Source: Tannerellaceae bacterium
GTDB taxonomy: Bacteria > Bacteroidota > Bacteroidia > Bacteroidales > Tannerellaceae
Direction: 5' to 3'
Assembly (NCBI GenBank): GCA_031280435.1
Contig: JAITGS010000010.1
Coordinates: forward strand, 1 to 64,000
DNA: 64,000 bases
Shown piece by piece: positions 1 to 6,832 of this stretch. A program made the translations under genes and the position numbers. Numbering within the stretch: the stretch's first letter is position 1; each line of letters begins with the position of its first letter. A model generated the notes under the pieces. It was not told the DNA's origin, did no database searches, and worked only from the letters and a program-made list of their open reading frames with translations.

Positions 1-52
1 GTTTATGGGAGGCAGAAACGGGCTTATAGTACACCATAATATATATATGTAG

Positions 53-499
53 ATGAAGGAGATAAACTGGAGGCGCAATGTCGCCCTGTTTCTTAGCGGT
101 CAGGCCGTTACGCTGTTCGGTTCGCAGCTTGTGACCTTCGCTATTATGTGGCATGTTGTGCTTGAAAGTCAGTCGGGCTCCGCCATGACGCTTTTTATTC
201 TGGCCGCCATGCTTCCAACGTTTTTTATGTCGCCATTTGGAGGCGTATTGGCGGATCGTTATAACAGGAAGCATCTGATAAACCTTGCCGACGGCGGTAT
301 TGCGCTGCTGACACTGGCCGTGGCTCTGCTTTATATGTCCGGGTACGATTCTATGTGGATATTGCTGGCTTGCAGCGCCTTTCGTGCCTTAGGTCAGGGC
401 ATACAGGTGCCCGCCGTGAGCGCATTCCTGCCCCGCATCCTAAAAGTAAAAGTTGCAGTGTGGTTTATGGGAAAAAGCATTCCGGTATTTGGCCTATAA
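53..499 (+). pseudogene. Truncated MFS transporter (N-terminal fragment)
   Basis: The 148-residue reading frame begins like an MFS_3/EntS-type exporter: a cytoplasmic start, a first membrane helix (about residues 10-35), a second helix, the loop-2/3 signature GGVLADRYNRK, and two more helices ending near SAFLPRIL. Family members have about 400 residues and 12 helices, so only the first third remains. After SAFLPRIL the frame runs into sequence that does not look like MFS (a short tail ending IPVFGL) and that overlaps the -33 element of the rpsU promoter. This suggests a deletion fused the gene start to the rpsU upstream region. The fragment is unlikely to transport anything. A real short protein cannot be excluded because the start and stop are intact. 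Confidence 0.75.
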
Positions 500-519
500 T
501 AAAACAATACGTACATTTG
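488..519 (+). promoter_or_regulatory. Bacteroidetes sigma-ABfr promoter for rpsU
   Basis: TTTG at 488-491 and TACATTTG at 512-519 are 20 nt apart, a perfect match to the Bacteroidetes TTTG/N19-21/TAnnTTTG consensus. The start codon of rpsU lies 66 nt downstream of the -7 box. The -33 element lies inside the tail of the truncated MFS frame. Confidence 0.8.
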
Positions 520-585
520 CGGCCATATTAAAAAATCAAATAAATAGTAATTCAATCAATAATTTTTAAAGTCAAGAAGTAATTT

Positions 586-777
586 ATGATCGTAGTCCCA
601 CTGAAAGAAGGCGAGAACATTGAGAAAGCGCTCAAGAAGTTTAAGAGAAAATTTGAGAAGACAGGAATTGTTAAGGAATTGCGCAGCCGTCAGGCGTTTG
701 CAAAGCCGTCGATTACAAAGCGCAAGCAAGTTATGAAAGCCATATATGTGCAACAGTTGCAGCGTTCGGAAGATTAG
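586..777 (+). CDS. rpsU: 30S ribosomal protein S21
   Basis: The 63-residue basic protein has the S21 signature: MIVVPLKEGENIEKALKKFKRKFEKTG-like start, then the conserved RSRQAFAKPS stretch and a basic helical tail. S21 sits on the small-subunit platform near the 3' end of 16S rRNA and assists initiation. It heads the rpsU-xerC-hpf set that is conserved in Bacteroidales and is driven by a consensus promoter 66 nt upstream. No Shine-Dalgarno sequence precedes the ATG, as is usual in this phylum. The length is typical for the family. Confidence 0.97.
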   Translation: MIVVPLKEGENIEKALKKFKRKFEKTGIVKELRSRQAFAKPSITKRKQVMKAIYVQQLQRSED

Positions 778-847
778 GAAAAATCCTTTTAGAGTTTGTT
801 AGTACGGAATCTATTACCTACATTCGTTGCTCAAACAGTGAAGTAAT

Positions 848-1780
848 ATGCAGCAGGTGATAGATTCTTTTTTATGCTACCTCAGAGAAGAGCGGAACTA
901 TTCGGTTCATACTCTCCTGTCATACGGCGAGGATCTGCGCCAGTTTGAGGATTACGCAAAAAATCATTACGATGGGGTTTTCAGCCCGGAGGTTATAGAC
1001 CGGGACATTGTCAGGAACTGGATAGTGTTCATGATGGAGCAGGATCTGGCGTCTTCGTCTATTAATCGTAAGCTTAGTGCGTTGAAGTCTTTCGTTAAGT
1101 TTCTTGTAAAGCAAGGTATCATGCAGTCTAATGTTCTTAGGTTTCTTAACGGTCCTAAGAAGAAGAGGCCTCTTCCATGCTTTGTTCGTGAAGCCGACAT
1201 GAATGACTTGCTCGACGCGGAAGCCGATGCCACCGACTTTGAAGGAGTACGCAATCGCTTGATTGTGGAGATGCTGTATGACACCGGGGTGAGATGCTCG
1301 GAGCTTGTTGGGCTCAAGAATACTGATATTAATTATGATAGCTCACTGCTTCGCATCAACGGCAAGAGAAATAAGCAGCGTCTGATCCCTTTCGGCCCCG
1401 TCCTGAAGGAACAGATGCTGGCTTATACGTCTATTCGCAAGCGCGAGGTTGGTATGGAGAGCGATATGTTTTTTGTCAGGAAGAATGGCCGAGGCGTCGG
1501 CACCTATACGGTGTATGCCATAGTGCACAAGCAGCTGCTGGAGATTCCGTCGCTGTCGAAGCGCAGCCCTCACGTATTACGACATTCGTTTGCAACCGGT
1601 ATGCTGAACAACGGCGCTACGCTGAACGCTATCAAAGAGCTCCTCGGGCATAGTGATCTGGCGTCGACCGGCGTTTATACGCATACGACATTTGAGGAAT
1701 TAAAAAAAGTGTATAATGCTCATCCGCGAGCGAAAAAAAAAGAGACTTATGGAAATAACAATTCAATCAATTCATTTTGA
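848..1780 (+). CDS. xerC: Tyrosine recombinase XerC
   Basis: This 310-residue site-specific recombinase resolves chromosome dimers at dif. The N-terminal SAM-like DNA-binding domain (about 1-90) begins FLCYLREERNYS. The catalytic domain carries the family residues: Arg in TGVRCSEL, Lys in the GKRNKQR turn, His-x-x-Arg in HVLRHSFATGML, His in LLGHSDL and the nucleophilic Tyr in TGVYTH. The last 10 or so residues, after a basic run, are read through the start of hpf, which overlaps by 32 nt. Family members usually end close to the basic run, so the tail is probably dispensable. The position downstream of rpsU is the usual one in Bacteroidales. Confidence 0.93.
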   Translation: MQQVIDSFLCYLREERNYSVHTLLSYGEDLRQFEDYAKNHYDGVFSPEVIDRDIVRNWIVFMMEQDLASSSINRKLSALKSFVKFLVKQGIMQSNVLRFLNGPKKKRPLPCFVREADMNDLLDAEADATDFEGVRNRLIVEMLYDTGVRCSELVGLKNTDINYDSSLLRINGKRNKQRLIPFGPVLKEQMLAYTSIRKREVGMESDMFFVRKNGRGVGTYTVYAIVHKQLLEIPSLSKRSPHVLRHSFATGMLNNGATLNAIKELLGHSDLASTGVYTHTTFEELKKVYNAHPRAKKKETYGNNNSINSF

Positions 1781-2120
1781 TGCTACGGCTAAGCTGGAGG
1801 CATTTATTGAGAAGAAAGTATCCAAACTCGAGCACTTCTACGACGGTATTCCTACGGCCGAAGTTGTGCTGAAAGTGGTGAAGCCGGAAACGATTCAGAA
1901 CAAAAACGCTTCGATTAAGCTTAAGATCAAGCACGGCGATCTCTTTGCCGACAAGACGAACGATAGCTTTGAGGGCGCTATCGACGACTGCGTTGAGGCT
2001 TTGTCTAAGCAATTGTCGAAGTACAAAACCAAAAGCGTATCTAAAAAGAAGAAACACGAACCGGAGGATTTTATAGACACTACCGACGAGGATACAGACT
2101 CAATTATGGATGATATTTGA
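1749..2120 (+). CDS. hpf: Ribosome hibernation-promoting factor, short form
   Basis: This is an HPF/YfiA-family protein of 123 residues that binds in the 30S decoding channel and stabilises inactive ribosomes in stationary phase. It starts at the ATG at 1749 (MEITIQSIHF). An in-frame start further upstream would only add a basic run read from the xerC end. The beta-alpha-beta-beta-beta-alpha core covers about residues 1-95, including the conserved FEGAIDDCVEAL segment before the last helix. A basic stretch (KSVSKKKK) and an acidic tail rich in D, E and T follow. The long-form dimerisation domain is absent. The gene overlaps xerC by 32 nt, so translation may be coupled. Confidence 0.92.
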   Translation: MEITIQSIHFDATAKLEAFIEKKVSKLEHFYDGIPTAEVVLKVVKPETIQNKNASIKLKIKHGDLFADKTNDSFEGAIDDCVEALSKQLSKYKTKSVSKKKKHEPEDFIDTTDEDTDSIMDDI

Positions 2121-2147
2121 GGTATTACCAAAATATTGCTTGACGGT

Positions 2148-2179
2148 TTTGGAGATATAAGATTTATTGTTTAAGTTTG
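2148..2179 (+). promoter_or_regulatory. Candidate promoter upstream of the tRNA-Thr-Tyr-Gly cluster
   Basis: TTTG at 2148-2151 and TAAGTTTG at 2172-2179 are 20 nt apart, a full consensus match. The predicted start falls at the base of the hairpin at 2180-2210, so the tRNA transcript would begin inside or just after that hairpin. Confidence 0.6.
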
Positions 2180-2217
2180 CAGCCGTTTCGCTCAAAAAAC
2201 GAAGCGGCTGTATTTTT
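2180..2217 (+). terminator. Hairpin terminator after hpf
   Basis: An 11-bp stem, CAGCCGTTTCG (2180-2190) with CGAAGCGGCTG (2200-2210) and a 9-nt A-rich loop, is followed by TATTTTT. It lies directly before the first tRNA. It either ends the hpf transcript or shapes the 5' leader of the tRNA transcript. Confidence 0.65.
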
Positions 2218-2291
2218 GCCTCTTTAGCTCAGTTGGCCAGAGCACGTGATTTGTAATCTCGGGGTCGTTGGTTCGAATCCGACAAGAGGCT
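2218..2291 (+). tRNA. tRNA-Thr (anticodon TGT)
   Basis: The acceptor arm GCCTCTT (2218-2224) pairs with AAGAGGC (2284-2290), followed by discriminator T. The D arm contains AGCTCAGTTGG, the anticodon loop TTTGTAA gives TGT, and the T arm contains GGTTCGAATCC. The anticodon stem shows one T-T mismatch. No CCA is encoded. It is the first of three tRNAs on the + strand. Confidence 0.93.
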
Positions 2292-2306
2292 CGAAAGAAA
2301 AAGCAA

Positions 2307-2389
2307 GGGCAGTTACCAGAGTGGCCAAATGGGGCTGACTGTAACTCAGCTGACTTACGTCTTCGGTGGTTCGAATCCATCACTGCCCA
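2307..2389 (+). tRNA. tRNA-Tyr (anticodon GTA), left copy
   Basis: GGGCAGT (2307-2313) pairs with ACTGCCC (2382-2388), discriminator A. The anticodon loop contains CTGTAAC (GTA), and the long variable arm is typical of a class II tRNA. The gene is identical over its length to the tRNA-Tyr on the - strand at 60138-60220. Confidence 0.95.
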
Positions 2390-2429
2390 CTTCTTTTTTC
2401 CGGAGTTCATTTAAGAAACGGTAGAACAT

Positions 2430-2502
2430 GCGGAAGTAGCTCAGTCGATAGAGCATTAGCCTTCCAAGCTGAGGGTCGCGGGTTTGAGCCCCGTCTTCCG
2501 CT
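2430..2502 (+). tRNA. tRNA-Gly (anticodon TCC), left copy
   Basis: GCGGAAG (2430-2436) pairs with CTTCCGC (2495-2501), discriminator T. The anticodon loop CTTCCAA gives TCC. It differs by one base, in the T loop (GAGC here, GAGT there), from the tRNA-Gly on the - strand at 59998-60070. The 40-nt spacer to tRNA-Tyr is unrelated to the corresponding spacer at the other end of the window. Confidence 0.95.
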
Positions 2503-2534
2503 CCATCAAACAAAGTTTTTTAATTGCGGATGTA

Positions 2535-2572
2535 GCGCTCCCTTAATCGGTTGATTGAGGGGGCGCTTTTTT
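2535..2572 (+). terminator. Rho-independent terminator of the left tRNA cluster
   Basis: A 14-bp stem (2535-2548 with 2553-2566, two G-T pairs), a GGTT loop and TTTTTT at 2567-2572 follow the last tRNA by about 32 nt. In Bacteroides the transcript would instead continue into tRNA-Thr(GGT) and tuf at this point. Confidence 0.85.
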
Positions 2573-2655
2573 ATGTAGTCGCCGAATGTCGGCGCGGATA
2601 ACCGTCGCTTGCTGTTAGCGGAATCATGCGGGGCGGGGGCAGGTTCGGGAGAGCA

Positions 2656-5166
2656 TCAGGGTGCGGCTCTTTCCGGAACGGCTTCGGCTTCGGGCATGGT
2701 TCTGGGAAGTCTGAAGGTTGTGCCGGATTTGTTGCTGAAGTAGAGGTAGGAGACCGAGGGCTGCCGTCCGTGGCCGTCGGCCCATATTGCATAGAAGTCG
2801 GGGTGAGCGTTTATAGGTCGGCGAACGTAGGTGTGGTTCCGGGGGCTGTCCTTTGTTAGCTGTCGCTCCAATTGCCAGCTCTTGCCGCCATCTTGGCTTG
2901 CCCAGATCGCTACTTCTCCTCCGGGATTATATTTTTGAGGGCCCTGTATTGCAGGCGCAATTACTTTTATTTCGGTTGGAGATTCGAAATAGATGGAGCC
3001 CATATCGTAATTATTGTCGGATGTGGTGACTATGCTGTGCTCCCAAGCGTTCCGGTATTGGAACAGGCGCCATTGTCGGGGAGCGTTCTCGGGGCCGGGC
3101 TGATAGCCTCGGCTTGTGACTACCATTATGGCAGGCTCGGCTTTGGAGTTCAGGGCGATGTCGAGCAGATAACAATTCAGTCCGGGAGTTGTGAAGTCGT
3201 GCACCAGCGCCGGATTATTAATTTGCGTCAGCGGAAGGCTAACCTCCTCTCCGGAGCGGGTTTTCCAGCTCCGGCCGAAATCCGAGGACTCAAGGTAGTA
3301 GAGGTTGGTGCGATAGTTCAGGCCTTTCGCCTGGGGATGATAGTCGAAGGCGATGCAGACCTTTCCGTCGGCTTCGGCGCTCACCTGATAGTGTCCTTTG
3401 TCGATATAGGCTATCACTTTCCATTCGTTCCAGCGCACTCCGTCTCGACTTGTGTTAAAGCCAATCACTCTGTTGCCCTTATCATATTTGGTGAACATGG
3501 CGATAAAACCTTTGCCCTTGACGTGATATACCTGGAAGTAAGAAAAGTTGGTGAAGGGCTGTTCGCGACCGTCTATCACTTCGGTGGGATGTATTGTTTC
3601 AAACTCGCTAATATCATAGGCTCTTTTACTTTTATGGATATAAGACGGACGTGTAATGCCGTGCGATGTCGAGAATATCCATACGAATCCTTTGTCATCT
3701 ACGGAAATCACGGGATTATCATGGGCGTCGGTCGTATTTTTGTCCAGCAGGATTGTTGGGCGGGCCACTTTACCGCTACGATGGTCATAATATGAAACAT
3801 TGTGATAGAGAGTGGAATTTGTATCGTCTGTACCTCCGAAGCAGAAAAAGGTTTTGTCTACGGCCTTGCAGTAGATTGCAAACGGACGGTGATTGGCCGG
3901 ATAGGTTGCCAGGCCTCCGCTGTATTTGTAAACATATTCATCGTTGGAGGCCTGATTCATGTACCATATACCTTTAAATCCGTCGGCTTTGGTTTGGAGG
4001 ATTGTTGCCTGGGCGCTATTGCCGTCGGTCTGTATAAAGCCTATGCGCTTAAGGGCATAGGCGCACCAGATGAGCGGAGCCTGCCCGTGCAGGTCGCCTG
4101 TGATTCGGGGGCGGTCAAGGTAATATTGATAATCATTTTTGATGTTGGTGCCGGCACACACATCCGTTATTTCGTCCTCATTATTGATATATGTGACCAA
4201 AGCGAGCCAGGCTTTACGCGCCGCCGCTCCATAGAGCTTCGCGTCGAGCCAGCCGCTCTTAACGCCGGTTATGAAGGCATAGGCGAACATTCCCGTGCAG
4301 GAGCTCTCTTTCCAGGCCCTGTTATCGTCAACCAGTTGACGCCACATGCCATCTTCGGCCTGATAAGCCAGCAGCGTGGCCATCATTTTACGGTATGCTT
4401 CCATAATTACAGCTCTGTTTGGATTATCTCCCGGCAGCATCCGCAGTATCTCGGCCATCCCGACGGCCATCCATCCGTTACCCCTTCCCCAGAAAAAAGG
4501 TGTGGTAGGCGAATGATGGAAGAGGCCATTAGGCCGTTGTATTTCCTTCAGATACAGAACCATTTCGGCTGCGGCCCGGTCGATGTACTTCCTGTCGCCC
4601 GTTGCTAAGTAGGCCTGCGCCTGCACAGCCGTAATCATAAACATATCGTCTATCCATATACGAGTTTGCCAGGAAAATCCCTTGTCGGCCCATGCTTTTT
4701 CCTCCGGCTTGGCATCCGCAGGCGCCTCCCACTGCGTGTCGGCATAAAGCAGGCCAAGGTCGCGATACATAGTCTCCTTATTTTTTTGATATATAGCTAA
4801 GGGAATGGCGCCGAACACATTATTATCTACGTGATTAGGCTTGGGCTGCAAATGCCTTTCGGAGGAAAACAGCGGCCGGAAGCGCATCAGCAGCCTGTCA
4901 TACAAATCGCCGTTGGCCGTTGCATCTGCAAACCACAGGCCGCCGAGCCAGGCGCAAACGTCGGGGTAGGTTATCTGGGCAGGCGGCGTCTCCCATTTTG
5001 TCACACCATAGCGCGAGTGGGGAGACGCAAGGTATTTATTGATAATTCGCAGGCCGATTTCGTCCGGCGAGCTGCCTTTTGGGAAATCCTTCAGGTTATA
5101 ATCCTGAGCGTTCATACTTATTGTGCCAAAGGCAAATAGAAGTGCAAAAAATAAAATATTCTTCAT
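2656..5166 (-). CDS. Secreted GH105 glycosyl hydrolase fused to a BNR_4 beta-propeller
   Basis: This is an 836-residue exported two-domain polysaccharide enzyme. The start chosen is the ATG at 5166, which gives a clear signal peptide (MKNILFFALLFAFG..., likely cut after SMNA). Residues about 35-395 match GH105 unsaturated rhamnogalacturonyl/glucuronyl hydrolases: an alpha/alpha barrel with the conserved RIWIDDMFM (Asp173/174, general-acid region) and FFWGRGNGW near 225-232. Residues about 410-825 match the BNR_4 propeller (KYSGGLATYPANHRPFAIY, DAHDNPVI, repeated bladed segments). Some polyuronate lyases, such as ulvan lyases, share this propeller fold. The pair could therefore cleave a uronic-acid glycan and then remove the unsaturated end sugar; this is inference. 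No susC/susD or other PUL gene is adjacent. Confidence 0.85.
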   Translation of the reverse strand: MKNILFFALLFAFGTISMNAQDYNLKDFPKGSSPDEIGLRIINKYLASPHSRYGVTKWETPPAQITYPDVCAWLGGLWFADATANGDLYDRLLMRFRPLFSSERHLQPKPNHVDNNVFGAIPLAIYQKNKETMYRDLGLLYADTQWEAPADAKPEEKAWADKGFSWQTRIWIDDMFMITAVQAQAYLATGDRKYIDRAAAEMVLYLKEIQRPNGLFHHSPTTPFFWGRGNGWMAVGMAEILRMLPGDNPNRAVIMEAYRKMMATLLAYQAEDGMWRQLVDDNRAWKESSCTGMFAYAFITGVKSGWLDAKLYGAAARKAWLALVTYINNEDEITDVCAGTNIKNDYQYYLDRPRITGDLHGQAPLIWCAYALKRIGFIQTDGNSAQATILQTKADGFKGIWYMNQASNDEYVYKYSGGLATYPANHRPFAIYCKAVDKTFFCFGGTDDTNSTLYHNVSYYDHRSGKVARPTILLDKNTTDAHDNPVISVDDKGFVWIFSTSHGITRPSYIHKSKRAYDISEFETIHPTEVIDGREQPFTNFSYFQVYHVKGKGFIAMFTKYDKGNRVIGFNTSRDGVRWNEWKVIAYIDKGHYQVSAEADGKVCIAFDYHPQAKGLNYRTNLYYLESSDFGRSWKTRSGEEVSLPLTQINNPALVHDFTTPGLNCYLLDIALNSKAEPAIMVVTSRGYQPGPENAPRQWRLFQYRNAWEHSIVTTSDNNYDMGSIYFESPTEIKVIAPAIQGPQKYNPGGEVAIWASQDGGKSWQLERQLTKDSPRNHTYVRRPINAHPDFYAIWADGHGRQPSVSYLYFSNKSGTTFRLPRTMPEAEAVPERAAP

Positions 5167-5269
5167 GGCATATTGTTTTTTTATCCTGAAAAGGATGTGC
5201 GTTAATGGGCTAAAAGTACTCATTCCTCCGGGATTAAATTTTCCTTGCGTATAACCTCCGGGCCGGCTT

Positions 5270-6240
5270 CACTATTTCCGTCGCAAGCCAAACTAACGTC
5301 GGTTTGGCTCAAATATTCTATCCGCAAGCAAAACCGACGCAAGTTTGGCGCCATGTTTTATACGCGGGCCAAACCGACGCAAGTTTGGCCCAAAATTTAT
5401 TTCCGCAAGCCAAACCGACCTTAGTTTGGCTCAAAATTTATTTCCGCGGGCAAAACCGATGTTAGTTTTTTATCAATTCTATTTTTTCGGGCAAAACTGA
5501 TGTTAGTTTTGCTCAAAAAAATTTTCCGCGGGCAAAACTGATGTCGGTTTTGCTCAAAAAAATTTCCGCAAGCCAAACTGACGTCAGGCTGGCGCCAGGT
5601 TTCTTCCGTAAGCAAAACCGACGTCAGGCTGGCGCCAGGTTTCTTCCGTAAGCAAAACTGACGTCAGGCTGGCGTCAATTTTCTTCCGCAAGCCAAACTG
5701 ACGTCAGGCTGGCGTCAATTTTCTTCCGCAAGCCAAACCGACGTCAGGCTGGCGTCAATTTTCTTCCGTAAGCAAAACCGACGTCAGGCTGGCGCCGAGT
5801 TTCTTCCGCAAGCCAAACCGACGTCGGTTTGGCTCAAAATTTATTTCCGCGGGCAAAACCGATGTTAGTTTTTTATCAATTTTATTTTTTCGGGCAAAAC
5901 TGATGTTAGTTTTGCTCAAAAAAATTTTCCGCGGGCAAAACCGATGTTAGTTTTTTATCAATTCTATTTTTTCGGGCAAAACTGATGTTAGTTTTGCTTA
6001 AAAAAATTTTCCGCGAGCAAAACTGATGTCGGTTTTGCTCAAAAAAATTTTCCGCGAGCAAAACTGACGTCGGTTTGCCTCCAAAAAAATTTCCGCAGGC
6101 CGGCCCGACGTCAGGCTGGCGCCAGGTTTCTTCCGCAAGCAAAACTAACGTCGGTTTTACTCAAATTTTCTTAGTGGAGCCAAACTGACGTCGGTTTGGC
6201 TTTGATTTTTTCCGCGGGCCAAACCGATGCAAGGCTGACC
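5270..6240. repeat. Tandem array A: about 24 units of about 40 bp
   Basis: The 1.2 kb gap between the GH105 gene and the zinc-ribbon gene is filled by degenerate direct repeats of about 40 bp. The typical unit has TTCCGCAAGC, then a palindromic core such as AAACCGACGTCGGTTT, then an A/T-rich linker. Two sub-families alternate: one core ends GTCGGTTTTGCTC, the other GTCAGGCTGGCG. The middle units (about 5590-5810) are the most uniform. Several short open frames across it are products of the periodicity. There is no unique spacer between units. Confidence 0.9.
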
Positions 6241-6380
6241 ATCAAAATCTCTTTCCGGGAGCTGTTACGGGGGGCGGAAGGCGACTAAAAGGGCCGGCGG
6301 CGGCTTGTCACCACATATTATTATATACAGAAAATATGCCGCAGGCAAAAAATGCCCTGAAAAGCCCTGCGCCTATGGAG

Positions 6381-6410
6381 TTTGACTATTCAACTCATTT
6401 CATACCTTTG
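6381..6410 (+). promoter_or_regulatory. Promoter upstream of the zinc-ribbon gene
   Basis: TTTG at 6381-6384 and TACCTTTG at 6403-6410 are 18 nt apart, one short of the usual range. The ATG at 6446 follows by 36 nt. Confidence 0.6.
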
Positions 6411-6445
6411 CAGCAGTTCAAATTATATTATAAAACCTGTTTATT

Positions 6446-6796
6446 ATGAACAACATGTACAAATGCTGCATTTATTGCGGCGCAGAACTTTACAGAGACG
6501 AAAGCCGGTGCAGATATTGCCGAAAATGGCAAAACAAGTTTGACGACAGCTATGACGAACCGCCCCGTTACGACGATCGTTATGAGAATCTCGACAGCTA
6601 TTCCGACTTGGATTGCGACAGGGATTGCGAGCCTGATTATCAGTGTCGGAACCATTCGCGCTATTCCGGCTGCGACTCTTATCCCCCGGAGGGGCAGAAT
6701 TTCCGGGCGGCGGGCCGACAGATGTCGGGCGTAGAGATAGGGGCTATCGTTGTGGTTGTTGCGCTCGTGGGCCTGATTATATCCTTGCTGCTCTGA
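6446..6796 (+). CDS. Small zinc-ribbon protein with C-terminal membrane anchor
   Basis: The protein has 116 residues in three parts. An N-terminal zinc ribbon carries two CxxC knuckles (CIYCG and CRYC). A central segment of about 60 residues is very rich in D, Y, R and additional Cys and looks disordered. A C-terminal hydrophobic helix (about 95-116, ending LIISLLL) leaves almost nothing after the membrane. This is a tail-anchored layout with the zinc ribbon in the cytoplasm. I do not recognise a specific family beyond zinc-ribbon_2-like proteins. It has its own promoter and lies 36 nt before tamB, so the two may be co-transcribed. Confidence 0.7.
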   Translation: MNNMYKCCIYCGAELYRDESRCRYCRKWQNKFDDSYDEPPRYDDRYENLDSYSDLDCDRDCEPDYQCRNHSRYSGCDSYPPEGQNFRAAGRQMSGVEIGAIVVVVALVGLIISLLL

Positions 6797-6832
6797 CCGA
6801 TTTTTTTTTACAACAAGCCCAATTAAACGCCA

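Noticed and set aside
1-472. 10-bp direct repeat GTTTATGGGA at the window start and at 463-472, flanking the truncated MFS gene
   Set aside because: Could mark a deletion or insertion, but 10 bp may be chance and the left side is cut by the window edge.
2872-4608. Long + strand frames opposite the GH105 gene
   Set aside because: Antisense shadows of a GC-rich coding region with no recognisable domains. The same applies to long frames opposite tamB, secA, the PafA-like gene and aldA.
5421-6142. Short Phe- and Lys-rich repeat ORFs over array A
   Set aside because: Derived from the tandem units and interrupted when unit length changes; no domain.
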